A DNA stretch of 64,000 bases from an uncultured Bacteroidia bacterium (GTDB lineage: Bacteria; Bacteroidota; Bacteroidia; Bacteroidales; F082), in the NCBI GenBank assembly GCA_902799345.1, contig CADBZW010000012.1:1-64000 (forward strand), in the 5' to 3' direction. Shown here in pieces: positions 33,512 through 41,943 of the stretch; the stretch's first letter is position 1, and every line of letters begins with the position of its first letter. Made by a program: the position numbers and the translations under genes. Under the pieces are notes generated by a model. That model was not told the origin of the DNA. It worked only from the letters and a program-made list of their open reading frames with translations, and searched no databases.

Positions 33512-36500
33512 TTATTCATCCAAATAGTAGCTGCTGAGGAAACCGTTCAACCGGTCGGTGATCAGCCCTTCCATCTCGGTGCGCTTGTATTTGGTGGCAA
33601 CCTTTTGGAAATGGTGGAGCAGACTGATGCCTTCTTCCAGATCTTCATTGTAATACTCCCTGAACTTCGGCTTCATGTTTCCATAATACTGCACCTTGTC
33701 GCTGTAGTTGTTGACCAGCTTCATCATATATTCGTCGCCCTTCAGCGTGTCGCCGCAGACGTAGTACATCTCGGGGAACTGATAGGTGCGGATTTCGGCG
33801 GGGAACTTCTTGTCGGGGAAGAACTCCTGGAACTTGTCCATCACGATGACGGCCGAGTCGTATTGTTGGTGGTTGACCAAAGCCTGCGCCAAGCGTGAAT
33901 AGGCCAACTGCGCATATTGGATTTCGCGCACACTCTCACGGTCGGGCACCACGCCGTCCTGGTTCATGCTGCCCCAGTTGACGATGCCCTCGTTGGCCTT
34001 GTTGACCAATAGGTCGTAGCTGCCTTTGCGATACACGCCGCCTCGGTAGCCTTTTACGTAGTCCTCGGCTTCGACAGGCATGAAACGGTAGGCCAAGCCT
34101 TCCATGTGCAAGTATTTTTCGATGCCCAAGGAACTCGACATATCACTGAACGAGGTGAAATACACGGGGCGTTCCCAATTGTTGGTGGCCATGAAGTCGA
34201 GGAGCATGAGCGCGTTCTTATAGATGGCTCTGCTGTCCTTGATGTCCCAATCAATTTCGTCGACGATGCGGTCGGCCAGCTCGGGTGGCACGATGCCGTT
34301 GCGCAGGCAGGCTTCCTTGTCGACGGTGATTTTCACGCTACGGCAAGGGATGTAGTTGTAGGAGCCGCCTGGATAGCGTTTCACGGCCTTGGGGTTGTGG
34401 ATGAAGTCGATGACTTGCTTGAGTTCCACACGTTTGCCTTTGAAGTATTCTTCTTCCTCGATGAGCACTTGCTCATTGACGCCATTGTCGTATTCCTTAG
34501 CAGTCAGCGTGAGCGGCAATGGGTCGGATTCATACACCTTGCGGTCCATCTGGTGGACGTACCAATAGCCGCTCGACAGCATGAAGTTGCACACGCGCAC
34601 GTCGGTGCGGAAGCCTTCCACCTCTTGCACGTACCACAAGGGGAAGGTGTCGTTGTCGCCACGGGTGAAGATAACCGAGTTGGGCGGCAGCTGTGCGAGG
34701 TAGTTTCTTGCCCAGTCGCGTGCCGAGGTCTTGCCAGAGCGGTTGTGCTCTTCCCAGCCATTGGCGGCCAACACGCAGGGCACTGCAAGGAAGCAGAGCG
34801 CCCCCACCAAGATGGTGGTAATCATGCTTTGTTTCTTTGTCAACTTGTTGATGCCATCAATAATGGCGATGACACCGAAGCCAATCCAGATAGCGAAGGC
34901 GTAGAACGAGCCGGCGTATGAATAGTCACGTTCACGCGGCTGGTTGGGTGTTTGGTTCAGGTAGATGATGATGGCCAAACCGGTGAGGAAGAATAGCAGG
35001 AAAATAATCCAGCTCTGCTTCAGGTCGTTTTTGAGAAGCCAGAACAAGCCAATCAAGCCGAGGATGAGGGGCAGGAAGTAGTATGTCGTACGTCCTGGGT
35101 TCTGCAAGCAGGCAGGGATGTTGTCCTGGTCGCCGAGTCGGGCATTGTCGATGAAGCTGATGCCGCTCAGCCAGTTGCCGTGGTTCAGCTCGCCTTGGCT
35201 CTCAATGTCGTTCTGACGGCCCACAAAGTTCCACATGAAATAGCGCCAATACATCCAGTTGCATTGGTAGCTGATGAAGAATTTGAGGTTTTGCCCGAAG
35301 GTGGGCTTGCTGACGTTGACCGTTTCGCCCAAGTAGTTCCTGACGCGCAGGTTTTCGCCCTCGATGTTGCCGTTCGGGCCCTTGCGATAGTTCTCGTATG
35401 TCTTTTTGTGTGAGCCACCTGGTTGCATACTCCACATGCGCGGGAAGAGGGTTTTCATCTCGTCGGCATACTCGGGCTTGCTGCGTTTTCCGTCGTCGGT
35501 GATGACGTAACGACCGGCTTCTTTGTCCTTGACGTATGTCGGGGCATTGTCGACCCAGTCGGAAATCGGGGCGTTGTAGTAAGGCCCATAAAGCAACGGC
35601 CAACTGCCATATTGGTCGCGGTTGATGTACGACAGCATCGAAAGGGCTTCCTTGGGCTCGTTCTCGTTGATGGGCGTGTTGGTGTTGGCGCGGATGATCA
35701 GCATGAAGAACGAGGAATAGCCAATCAGGATGAACATGAAGGCGAGGATGGCGGTGTTCCAAATCACCTTGCCGCGTTTGGCCGTGTACCAAAGTCCCCA
35801 AATGATGAGGCCGATGATGATGGCGAAATACACGATGGAGCCGAGGTTGAACGGTGCGCCGAGGGTGTTCACGAAGAACAGCTCCGTCTTACCCGCCAGG
35901 TTGATGATTTGCGGCACGAGGAACATGTTGAGGAACCACAGCAGCACCAATGAGACCACGCCAGCCAGCAAGAAGCCGCCAAACGAGGTCTTCTTCCACT
36001 TCTTGAAATACACCACGTAAACAATGGCGGGCACGCACAGCAAGTTGAGCAGGTGGACACCGATGGACAAGCCGACGAGGAACGCGATGAAGATAAACCA
36101 TCGGTAGCTCTTCGGGTCGTCGGCCACTTGTTCCCACTTCAGGATGGCCCAGAAGGTGACAGCGGTGAAGAACGACGACATGGCATAGACCTCGCCTTCC
36201 ACGGCGTTGAACCAAAACGACTCGGTGAAGGTGTAAGCCACGGCGCCGATGAATCCGGCCAGCAGCACACCTATTTTATTAACCCATGGAGCATCTTCGC
36301 CTTCCTTCATCCACACTTTGCGAGCCATCATCGTGATGGTCCAGAAGAGGAAGACGATGGTGAGGCCGCTGCAGATGGCCGACATCACGTTGACCATCAT
36401 GGCTACCTTGGTGACGTCGCCACCGGCAAAGAGCGTGAAGAAACGCCCAATCATCTGGAACAAAGGTGCCCCAGGCGGGTGACCCACTTGAAGTTTGTAA

Positions 36501-36625
36501 GCCGTTGAGATGTACTCGCCGCAGTCCCACCAACTCACGGTAGGCTCAAGCGTGAGGAAATACACGACGGTGGCGATGATGCCTGCCAACCATCCTGTAA
36601 TGTTGTTTAACCTTTTGAAAGTCAT
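33512..36625 (-). CDS. DUF2723 domain-containing membrane protein
   Basis: A 1037-residue protein. The N-terminal half (about 1-610) holds some 12-13 hydrophobic segments. It opens with the DUF2723 signature (FLTLEPTVSWWDCGEYISTA, YKLQVGHPPGAP), which resembles GT-C glycosyltransferases with an acidic residue after the first helix. The C-terminal half is soluble (TRGDNDTFPLWYVQEVEG) and ends in TPR-like helices. It may be a lipid-linked-sugar protein O-glycosyltransferase; this is inference from the GT-C-like topology. Its start is ATG 36625, with a -7 box 57 bases upstream. Confidence 0.85.
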   Translation of the reverse strand: MTFKRLNNITGWLAGIIATVVYFLTLEPTVSWWDCGEYISTAYKLQVGHPPGAPLFQMIGRFFTLFAGGDVTKVAMMVNVMSAICSGLTIVFLFWTITMMARKVWMKEGEDAPWVNKIGVLLAGFIGAVAYTFTESFWFNAVEGEVYAMSSFFTAVTFWAILKWEQVADDPKSYRWFIFIAFLVGLSIGVHLLNLLCVPAIVYVVYFKKWKKTSFGGFLLAGVVSLVLLWFLNMFLVPQIINLAGKTELFFVNTLGAPFNLGSIVYFAIIIGLIIWGLWYTAKRGKVIWNTAILAFMFILIGYSSFFMLIIRANTNTPINENEPKEALSMLSYINRDQYGSWPLLYGPYYNAPISDWVDNAPTYVKDKEAGRYVITDDGKRSKPEYADEMKTLFPRMWSMQPGGSHKKTYENYRKGPNGNIEGENLRVRNYLGETVNVSKPTFGQNLKFFISYQCNWMYWRYFMWNFVGRQNDIESQGELNHGNWLSGISFIDNARLGDQDNIPACLQNPGRTTYYFLPLILGLIGLFWLLKNDLKQSWIIFLLFFLTGLAIIIYLNQTPNQPRERDYSYAGSFYAFAIWIGFGVIAIIDGINKLTKKQSMITTILVGALCFLAVPCVLAANGWEEHNRSGKTSARDWARNYLAQLPPNSVIFTRGDNDTFPLWYVQEVEGFRTDVRVCNFMLSSGYWYVHQMDRKVYESDPLPLTLTAKEYDNGVNEQVLIEEEEYFKGKRVELKQVIDFIHNPKAVKRYPGGSYNYIPCRSVKITVDKEACLRNGIVPPELADRIVDEIDWDIKDSRAIYKNALMLLDFMATNNWERPVYFTSFSDMSSSLGIEKYLHMEGLAYRFMPVEAEDYVKGYRGGVYRKGSYDLLVNKANEGIVNWGSMNQDGVVPDRESVREIQYAQLAYSRLAQALVNHQQYDSAVIVMDKFQEFFPDKKFPAEIRTYQFPEMYYVCGDTLKGDEYMMKLVNNYSDKVQYYGNMKPKFREYYNEDLEEGISLLHHFQKVATKYKRTEMEGLITDRLNGFLSSYYLDE

Positions 36626-36681
36626 AACGATATAAGAACTTTTTGTTGATTTTTTGCTTTAAAATGGTCTTGACCAAACTG

Positions 36682-36689
36682 CAAAAATA
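36682..36689 (-). promoter_or_regulatory. -7 box upstream of the DUF2723 gene
   Basis: The minus strand reads TATTTTTG (TAnnTTTG), giving a leader of roughly 50 bases to the DUF2723 start. Confidence 0.5.
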
Positions 36690-36781
36690 CGGATTTTTGT
36701 CTTACCTTTATGGAAAAAACGGCAAAATCGGCTTTTGCAGTATCTGATAGGAACTTTTTTTTCAAAAAAATGAAAAAAACT

Positions 36782-36812
36782 CTTGCTTGTAACAAAATTA
36801 GTTGTACTTTTG
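36782..36812 (+). promoter_or_regulatory. Promoter of the tRNA-Gln gene
   Basis: CTTG (36782-36785) and TACTTTTG (36805-36812) are separated by 19 bases, matching the Bacteroidota -33/-7 arrangement, 23 bases before the tRNA. Confidence 0.7.
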
Positions 36813-36835
36813 CAGCCGCATTCGGGAACGAATGA

Positions 36836-36906
36836 TGTCGAGTGGTGTAATGGCAGCACTGCAGATTTTGGTTCTGCCTGTCAAGGTTCGAATCCTTGCT
36901 CGACAA
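36836..36906 (+). tRNA. tRNA-Gln (anticodon UUG)
   Basis: The acceptor stem TGTCGAG/CTCGACA pairs over 7 bp (36836-36842 with 36899-36905). The anticodon stem GCAGA/TCTGC closes a TTTTGGT loop whose middle bases TTG read CAA (Gln). The T arm contains GGTTCGAATCC. CCA is not encoded. A terminator follows. Confidence 0.95.
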
Positions 36907-36936
36907 CTTAAGGTGGAAGAAAAGATAAGGTGGAAG

Positions 36937-36970
36937 AAAAGACCTGCTACTTTGAGTAACAGGTCTTTTT
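36937..36970 (+). terminator. Terminator after tRNA-Gln
   Basis: An AAGACCTG-TAC/GTA-CAGGTCTT hairpin (about 36938-36967) is followed by five Ts. It comes after a perfect 17-base tandem duplication (36909-36925 and 36926-36942) in the tRNA trailer. Confidence 0.75.
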
Positions 36971-37000
36971 GTTGTTGAAAAGGACATGAGGCTTGTCTTC

Positions 37001-37095
37001 TTGGTGTCATTGCGGACTTGATCCGCAATCTCCTGAAAAAGAAGAGAAACCGATAAGGCAGGAGATGGCGGATGTTCCTCCGCCATGACGACCAA
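37001..37095. repeat. Palindromic intergenic element, family A, copy 2
   Basis: The same design as 5219-5310: TTGGTGTCATTGCGG at the left end and the inverted complement of TTGGTCGTCATGGCGG at the right. It has the GCGGA...TCCGC hairpin and the shared segments CCGCAATCTCC and GGAGATGGCGGATGT. It lies between tRNA-Gln and rimP. Confidence 0.75.
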
Positions 37096-37130
37096 GAGAG
37101 TATATAAACGATGTATCAACATAAACAATA

Positions 37131-37586
37131 ATGATAGCGAAAGAACAAATAACCGTCTTGTGTGAAGAAGCCCTTGCTGGCACCGACCGCTTCCTAGTGG
37201 AAGTGAAGGTGAAACCTAACAACGTGATTGAGGTCTATGTGGACTCCGACACGGCTGTCAACATAGACCATTGCGCCGAGTTGAGTCGCTTTATCAACGA
37301 GAAACTCGACCGCGATGTGGAAGACTACGAGTTGAGCGTGCTGTCTTGGGGTCTCTCGGGTGCCTTGAAGATGGACCGCCAACTGCAGAAATATGTGGGC
37401 AAGGACGTGGAAGTGAAGACGAAGGAGACGGGCAAGATGCAAGGCAAGCTGGTGAGCTTCGATGCAGAGAAAGTGGAATTTGCTCCTGCACCCAAGAAAA
37501 CCTCCAGGAAGAGAACCGTCGAGGAACCTGTCAACCTGTTCTTTGAACGCAATAAAGTGGAAATCAAACCCGCAATAATCTTTTAG
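37131..37586 (+). CDS. rimP: Ribosome maturation factor RimP
   Basis: A 151-residue cytoplasmic factor for 30S subunit assembly. The N-terminal alpha/beta domain has FLVEVKVKPNNVIEVYVDSD and the INIDHCAELSRFINEKLD-type segment. A C-terminal SH3-like domain begins near residue 80 (LSVLSWGLSGALKMDRQLQKYVG). It is the first gene of the conserved rimP-nusA-infB cluster. Confidence 0.93.
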   Translation: MIAKEQITVLCEEALAGTDRFLVEVKVKPNNVIEVYVDSDTAVNIDHCAELSRFINEKLDRDVEDYELSVLSWGLSGALKMDRQLQKYVGKDVEVKTKETGKMQGKLVSFDAEKVEFAPAPKKTSRKRTVEEPVNLFFERNKVEIKPAIIF

Positions 37587-37593
37587 CCATAAA

Positions 37594-37662
37594 AGTCCCG
37601 CGTCCCGCAGTCCCGCGTCTCGCGTCAACAATCAACGATTAAACAATCAACAATCAACAACA
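37594..37662 (+). repeat. Fragment of the AGTCCCG repeat followed by an AACAATCAA tract
   Basis: Bases 37594-37626 repeat GTCCCGCGT/GTCCCGCAG units related to the arm at 29324-29391. Bases 37626-37662 are the AACAATCAACAATC-type tract seen also before lgt and the antiporter gene. It forms the rimP-nusA spacer. Confidence 0.55.
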
Positions 37663-37666
37663 TAAA

Positions 37667-38926
37667 ATGGATAACTACAAATTAGTAGAAACTTTCTCAG
37701 AATTCAAGGAATTCAAGAACATTGACCGCGAAGCCATGATGCGCATCATCGAAGATGTGTTTAGAGGCATGTTGAACAAGAAGTTCGAAACCGAGACTGA
37801 CGACTTCATCGACATCATCGTGAACGTCGACAAAGGCGACTTCGAGATTTACCACAACCGCACGGTTGTTGAGGACGACGAACTGACCGACCCGCTGCGC
37901 CAAATCAAGCTGTCGGACGCCATCAAGATCGAGCCTGACTTCGAGGTGGGTGAGGAAGTGAACGAAGAACTCCGCATCGAGAGTTTCGGTCGCCGCGACA
38001 TCCTTGCACTGCGTCAGAACCTGCAGACCAAAGTCTCTGAGTATGAGAAGGAAAATATCTTCCAGAAGTACAAGGAAAAGGTCGGTGAGATCATCACTGC
38101 TGAGGTGATGCACGTGTGGAAACGTGAAATCGTGGTCGTCGACGACGAGAACATCGAACTGATCCTGCCCAAGGCGGAACAGATTCCGAGCGACATTTAT
38201 AAAAAAGGTGATACGCTCCGCGCCATCGTGAAGAGCGTCGATAGCGTTAACGGCTCGCCCGTGGTCACCTTGTCGCGTACCTCCGAGATTTTCCTGCAAC
38301 GTCTGCTCGAAGCCGAAGTGCCCGAAATCTACGACGGCCTCATCACCATCAAGAAGATTGTTCGCGAGCCTGGTCAGCGCGCCAAGATTGCCGTGGAGTC
38401 ATACGACGACCGCATCGACCCCGTTGGCGCTTGCGTCGGCATGAAGGGAACGCGTATCCATGGCATTGTCCGTGAGTTGCGCAACGAGAATATCGACGTC
38501 ATCAACTGGACCACCAACCCCGTGTTGCTTATCACCCGTGCCCTTAGCCCGGCCAAGATCACGAACATCGTACTGAGCAGCGACAACACTATGGCCAATG
38601 TATACATGGAGAACGACCAAATCAGCCTCGCCATCGGTAAGGGCGGCTACAACATCAAACTCGCTGGCAAGTTGACGGGCTACGAAATCGACGTCTACCG
38701 TAACAGCGAAGCCAACAACGCCGAAGAGGATGTCGACCTGCAAGAGTTCTCCGACGAAATCGACCAGTGGGTCATTGACTCGCTGATCAAGATGGGCTGC
38801 GACACCGCCAAGAACGTGCTGTCGTACACTCCCGAAGAGGTGGCTTCACGCGCCGACCTTGAAATCGAGACCGTTAGGGATGTGTTCCGCATCCTGAGGG
38901 CTGAATTTGAACAAGATGCCGAATAA
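37667..38926 (+). CDS. nusA: Transcription termination/antitermination protein NusA
   Basis: A 419-residue RNA-polymerase-associated factor. The N-terminal domain (about 1-130), an S1 domain (about 135-200, with VMHVWKREIVVVDDENIELILP) and two KH domains are present. The NusA KH signatures are GQRAKIAVESYDDRIDPVGACVG and ISLAIGKGGYNIKLAGKLTGY. It lacks the long acidic C-terminal repeats of E. coli NusA, as usual in Bacteroidota. infB follows after 42 bases. Confidence 0.96.
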   Translation: MDNYKLVETFSEFKEFKNIDREAMMRIIEDVFRGMLNKKFETETDDFIDIIVNVDKGDFEIYHNRTVVEDDELTDPLRQIKLSDAIKIEPDFEVGEEVNEELRIESFGRRDILALRQNLQTKVSEYEKENIFQKYKEKVGEIITAEVMHVWKREIVVVDDENIELILPKAEQIPSDIYKKGDTLRAIVKSVDSVNGSPVVTLSRTSEIFLQRLLEAEVPEIYDGLITIKKIVREPGQRAKIAVESYDDRIDPVGACVGMKGTRIHGIVRELRNENIDVINWTTNPVLLITRALSPAKITNIVLSSDNTMANVYMENDQISLAIGKGGYNIKLAGKLTGYEIDVYRNSEANNAEEDVDLQEFSDEIDQWVIDSLIKMGCDTAKNVLSYTPEEVASRADLEIETVRDVFRILRAEFEQDAE

Positions 38927-38968
38927 GCATTGCAATAATCACAAACGAGAAACAAAGAGAAAGAAACT

Positions 38969-41887
38969 ATGTCCGAAGAAACTAATTTCACAATTCGATT
39001 ATCGAAAGCGGTAAAAGAATTCAATGTGGGAAGGGACACCATTGTGGAATTCCTCGCCAAAAAGGGATTTCAGGTGGAAAACACTCCCAACACGAAGCTC
39101 ACGGCAGACATGTATGCGCTGCTCGTGAAGGAATATCAGGGCGAGAAGGAAGTGAAGAACGAGGCCATGAAATTGGGTAACCTCTCTTACAAGGGTGGTA
39201 GTGTTTCCGTTGATTCGGCATTGCAATCGCCTAAGACTGTGGACGAAGAAGACCACGACGAGGTCATCATTCGCACTAACACGATATCATCGCCAACGAA
39301 GAAGACGGCAAAGCCTGCGGCCGAGCCTGAAAAAGTAGTGGCCAAAGAAGAGGCTCCCAAAGAGACCCCAAAAGAGGTCGAGCCTGAAACGAAGGCTCCC
39401 GAAAAAGTGGAGCCTGAGAAGAAACCTGAGACGAAGGAAGAGACTTCATCGGGCATCTCCCTGAATATTGTCGGTAAGATAGACCTGGAGCCTAAACCTC
39501 GTCAAGAGAAGAAACAGGAAAAGAAGGCCGAAAAGCAACCTGCCCAACCTCAGGAGAAGAAGAAAGAGAAACTCCAGCAACCGAAGCCGGTGGAGAAGGA
39601 GAAAAAACAGGAAAATCCTGTCAAAGAGGCTCCTGTGAAGGAGGAAGAAAAGCCTGCCGAGCCAAGGGTCATCAAGCTAGAGGCTCCCAAACTGACAGGT
39701 CCTACGGTTTTGGGTACCTTGGAATTGCCCGTCGAGAAGAAAGGCGGCAGACCTGAAGACTCGAAGAAAAAGAAACGCAAACGCATCTCGGGCGCCAAGC
39801 CTGAAGGCTCGTCGGAGAACCCGACGGGTCCGAACGTGAATGCGGGTGGCAAGAAACAGGATGGCGGCAAGCAAGGCAAAGGCCAGAAACCCGCCGACCA
39901 AGGTGGGAAGAAAGGTCCCAAGGACAACCCGAAGCTTGGCAAGAAGGACAAGAAAGGCAAACGCGAAGAGAAGCCCGAACTGAGCGAAGAAGAGATCTCG
40001 AAGCAGATTAAGGACACCTTGGCACGCCTCGCTCCGATGGGTAAGTCCAAGACCTCAAAGCACCGCCGTGAGAAGCGTCAAGCTGTGGCTGGTACCATGA
40101 TGGAGGAGATGATGCGTCAAGAGGCTGACCAGAAAGTGTTGAAGGTGACCGAGTTTGTCACCGCCAACGAGTTGGCGACCATGATGAACGTGCCTGTGGT
40201 GAAGGTCATCGGCACCTGCATGAGCCTCGGTATGCCAGTATCCATCAACCAGCGTCTCGACGCCGAGGCCCTGACCGTGGTGGCCGAGGAGTTCGGCTTC
40301 CAAGTCGACTTCGTCAGCGCCGACGTGCAAGAGGCCATCGCTGAGACCGATGAGGTCGACAAGGAAGAGGATCTCGTGCCTCGCGCCCCCGTCGTCACCG
40401 TCATGGGTCACGTCGACCATGGTAAGACCAAGCTCTTGGACTACATCCGTAACACCAACGTGGTGGCTGGTGAGGCTGGTGGTATCACCCAGCACATCGG
40501 CGCCTATGAGGTGACCACAGAGAGTGGCAAGAAGATCACCTTCTTGGACACCCCTGGTCACGAAGCCTTTACGGCTATGCGTGCCCGTGGTGCCAAGATC
40601 ACCGACGTCGCTATCATCGTCATCGCTACCGATGACAGCGTGATGCCGCAGACCGTTGAGGCCATCAACCACGCCCAAGCTGCTGGCGTACCTATCGTCT
40701 TCGCACTGAACAAAATCGATAAGCCCACTGCCAACCCCGACAAGATTCGTGAGCAGCTGGCCAATATGAACATCCTCGTCGAGAGCTGGGGCGGTAAGTA
40801 CCAAGACCAGGAAATCGCCGCTAAGATTGGCTTGAACGTTGACGCTCTGCTTGAAAAGGTGCTTCTCGAAGCCGAACTCCTCGACTTGAAGGCCAACCCC
40901 AACCGTCTCGCCAAGGGCACGGTCATCGAGTCTGCCTTGGACAAAGGTCGTGGCTATGTGGCCAAGATCTTGGTGCAGAACGGCACCTTGAAGATTGGTG
41001 ACATGGTGCTGGCTGGCACCACCTACGGTAAGGTGAAGGCCATGTTCGACGACCACAACCGTCCTGTCAAGGAGGCTGGTCCTTCCACGCCGGTGCTGTT
41101 GCTGGGTCTGAATGGTGCTCCTATGCCGGGCGACGCCTTCAACGTGATGACCGACGAGCGCGAGGTGAAAGCCATCGCCAATCGTCGTGAGCAGCTGCAA
41201 CGCGAACAGACGCGTCGCACCAGCCCGCACATCACCTTGGACGAAATCGGCCGTCGTATCGCCATCGGCGACTTCAAGGAGTTGAACATCATCGTCAAGG
41301 CCGACGTGGATGGTTCCGTCGAGGCTCTGTCCGACAGCTTGCTGAAGCTCTCCACCGAAGAGGTGCAGGTCAACGTCATCCACAAGTCGGTGGGTGCCAT
41401 CAGCGAGTCGGACGTCATGCTGGCTTCGGCATCCAACGCCATCATCGTGGGCTTCAACGTGCGTCCTACCGCTCAAGCGCGTAAGATGGCTGAGAATGAG
41501 AAGATCGACATCCGTCTGTACTCCATCATCTATACCGCCATCGAAGAAATCAAAGCCGCTATCGAAGGTATGTTGGCTCCCGAAATCGAGGAGGTGGTCA
41601 CCTGTAACCTCGAAATCCGTGAGACCTTCAAGATCAGCAAGGTCGGCACCATCGCCGGCTGTATGGTCTTGGACGGCAAGGTCACCCGCAATACCAAGGT
41701 GCGTGTCATCCGCGACGGCATCGTGATCTACACGGGCGTGCTCGGCTCCTTGAAGCGTTATAAGGACGACGTCAAGGAAGTCAGCGCCGGCATGGACTGC
41801 GGCTTGAACATCGAAAACTTCAACGACATCAAGGTCGGCGACATCATCGAGGGTTACACCGAGAAGGAAGTCGCAAGGAAGTTGTAA
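38969..41887 (+). CDS. infB: Translation initiation factor IF-2
   Basis: A 972-residue GTPase that places initiator tRNA on the 30S subunit. A short helical N-terminal IF2_N-like domain is followed by a long Lys/Glu/Pro/Gly-rich region (about 70-350) and a second N-terminal subdomain ([20 protein letters not shown]). The G domain has GHVDHGKT (about 480), DTPGHEAF and NKIDKP. Domains II-IV follow with [20 protein letters not shown] near the C terminus. Codon use in the G domain is highly biased, fitting strong expression. Confidence 0.97.
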   Translation: MSEETNFTIRLSKAVKEFNVGRDTIVEFLAKKGFQVENTPNTKLTADMYALLVKEYQGEKEVKNEAMKLGNLSYKGGSVSVDSALQSPKTVDEEDHDEVIIRTNTISSPTKKTAKPAAEPEKVVAKEEAPKETPKEVEPETKAPEKVEPEKKPETKEETSSGISLNIVGKIDLEPKPRQEKKQEKKAEKQPAQPQEKKKEKLQQPKPVEKEKKQENPVKEAPVKEEEKPAEPRVIKLEAPKLTGPTVLGTLELPVEKKGGRPEDSKKKKRKRISGAKPEGSSENPTGPNVNAGGKKQDGGKQGKGQKPADQGGKKGPKDNPKLGKKDKKGKREEKPELSEEEISKQIKDTLARLAPMGKSKTSKHRREKRQAVAGTMMEEMMRQEADQKVLKVTEFVTANELATMMNVPVVKVIGTCMSLGMPVSINQRLDAEALTVVAEEFGFQVDFVSADVQEAIAETDEVDKEEDLVPRAPVVTVMGHVDHGKTKLLDYIRNTNVVAGEAGGITQHIGAYEVTTESGKKITFLDTPGHEAFTAMRARGAKITDVAIIVIATDDSVMPQTVEAINHAQAAGVPIVFALNKIDKPTANPDKIREQLANMNILVESWGGKYQDQEIAAKIGLNVDALLEKVLLEAELLDLKANPNRLAKGTVIESALDKGRGYVAKILVQNGTLKIGDMVLAGTTYGKVKAMFDDHNRPVKEAGPSTPVLLLGLNGAPMPGDAFNVMTDEREVKAIANRREQLQREQTRRTSPHITLDEIGRRIAIGDFKELNIIVKADVDGSVEALSDSLLKLSTEEVQVNVIHKSVGAISESDVMLASASNAIIVGFNVRPTAQARKMAENEKIDIRLYSIIYTAIEEIKAAIEGMLAPEIEEVVTCNLEIRETFKISKVGTIAGCMVLDGKVTRNTKVRVIRDGIVIYTGVLGSLKRYKDDVKEVSAGMDCGLNIENFNDIKVGDIIEGYTEKEVARKL

Positions 41888-41912
41888 TGCAGATTAAATG
41901 CAAAAACCTTGT

Positions 41913-41943
41913 AGAGACGCGATTTATCGCGTCTCTTTTTTTA
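41913..41943 (+). terminator. Terminator of the rimP-nusA-infB unit
   Basis: A perfect 10-bp stem (41913-41922 with 41927-41936) with a TTTA loop is followed by a T run. The preceding bases make it GTAGAGACGCGAT..., the same sequence family as the palindromes at 55074 and 58494. Confidence 0.85.

Noticed and set aside
36622..37128. A 168-codon minus-strand frame over the tRNA-Gln region
   Set aside because: It spans the tRNA, its terminator and a palindromic element, so it cannot be a real protein gene.
40055..41476. A 473-codon minus-strand frame opposite infB
   Set aside because: It is antisense to the conserved IF-2 G domain. Low-complexity His/Val/Gly composition and no recognisable motif.
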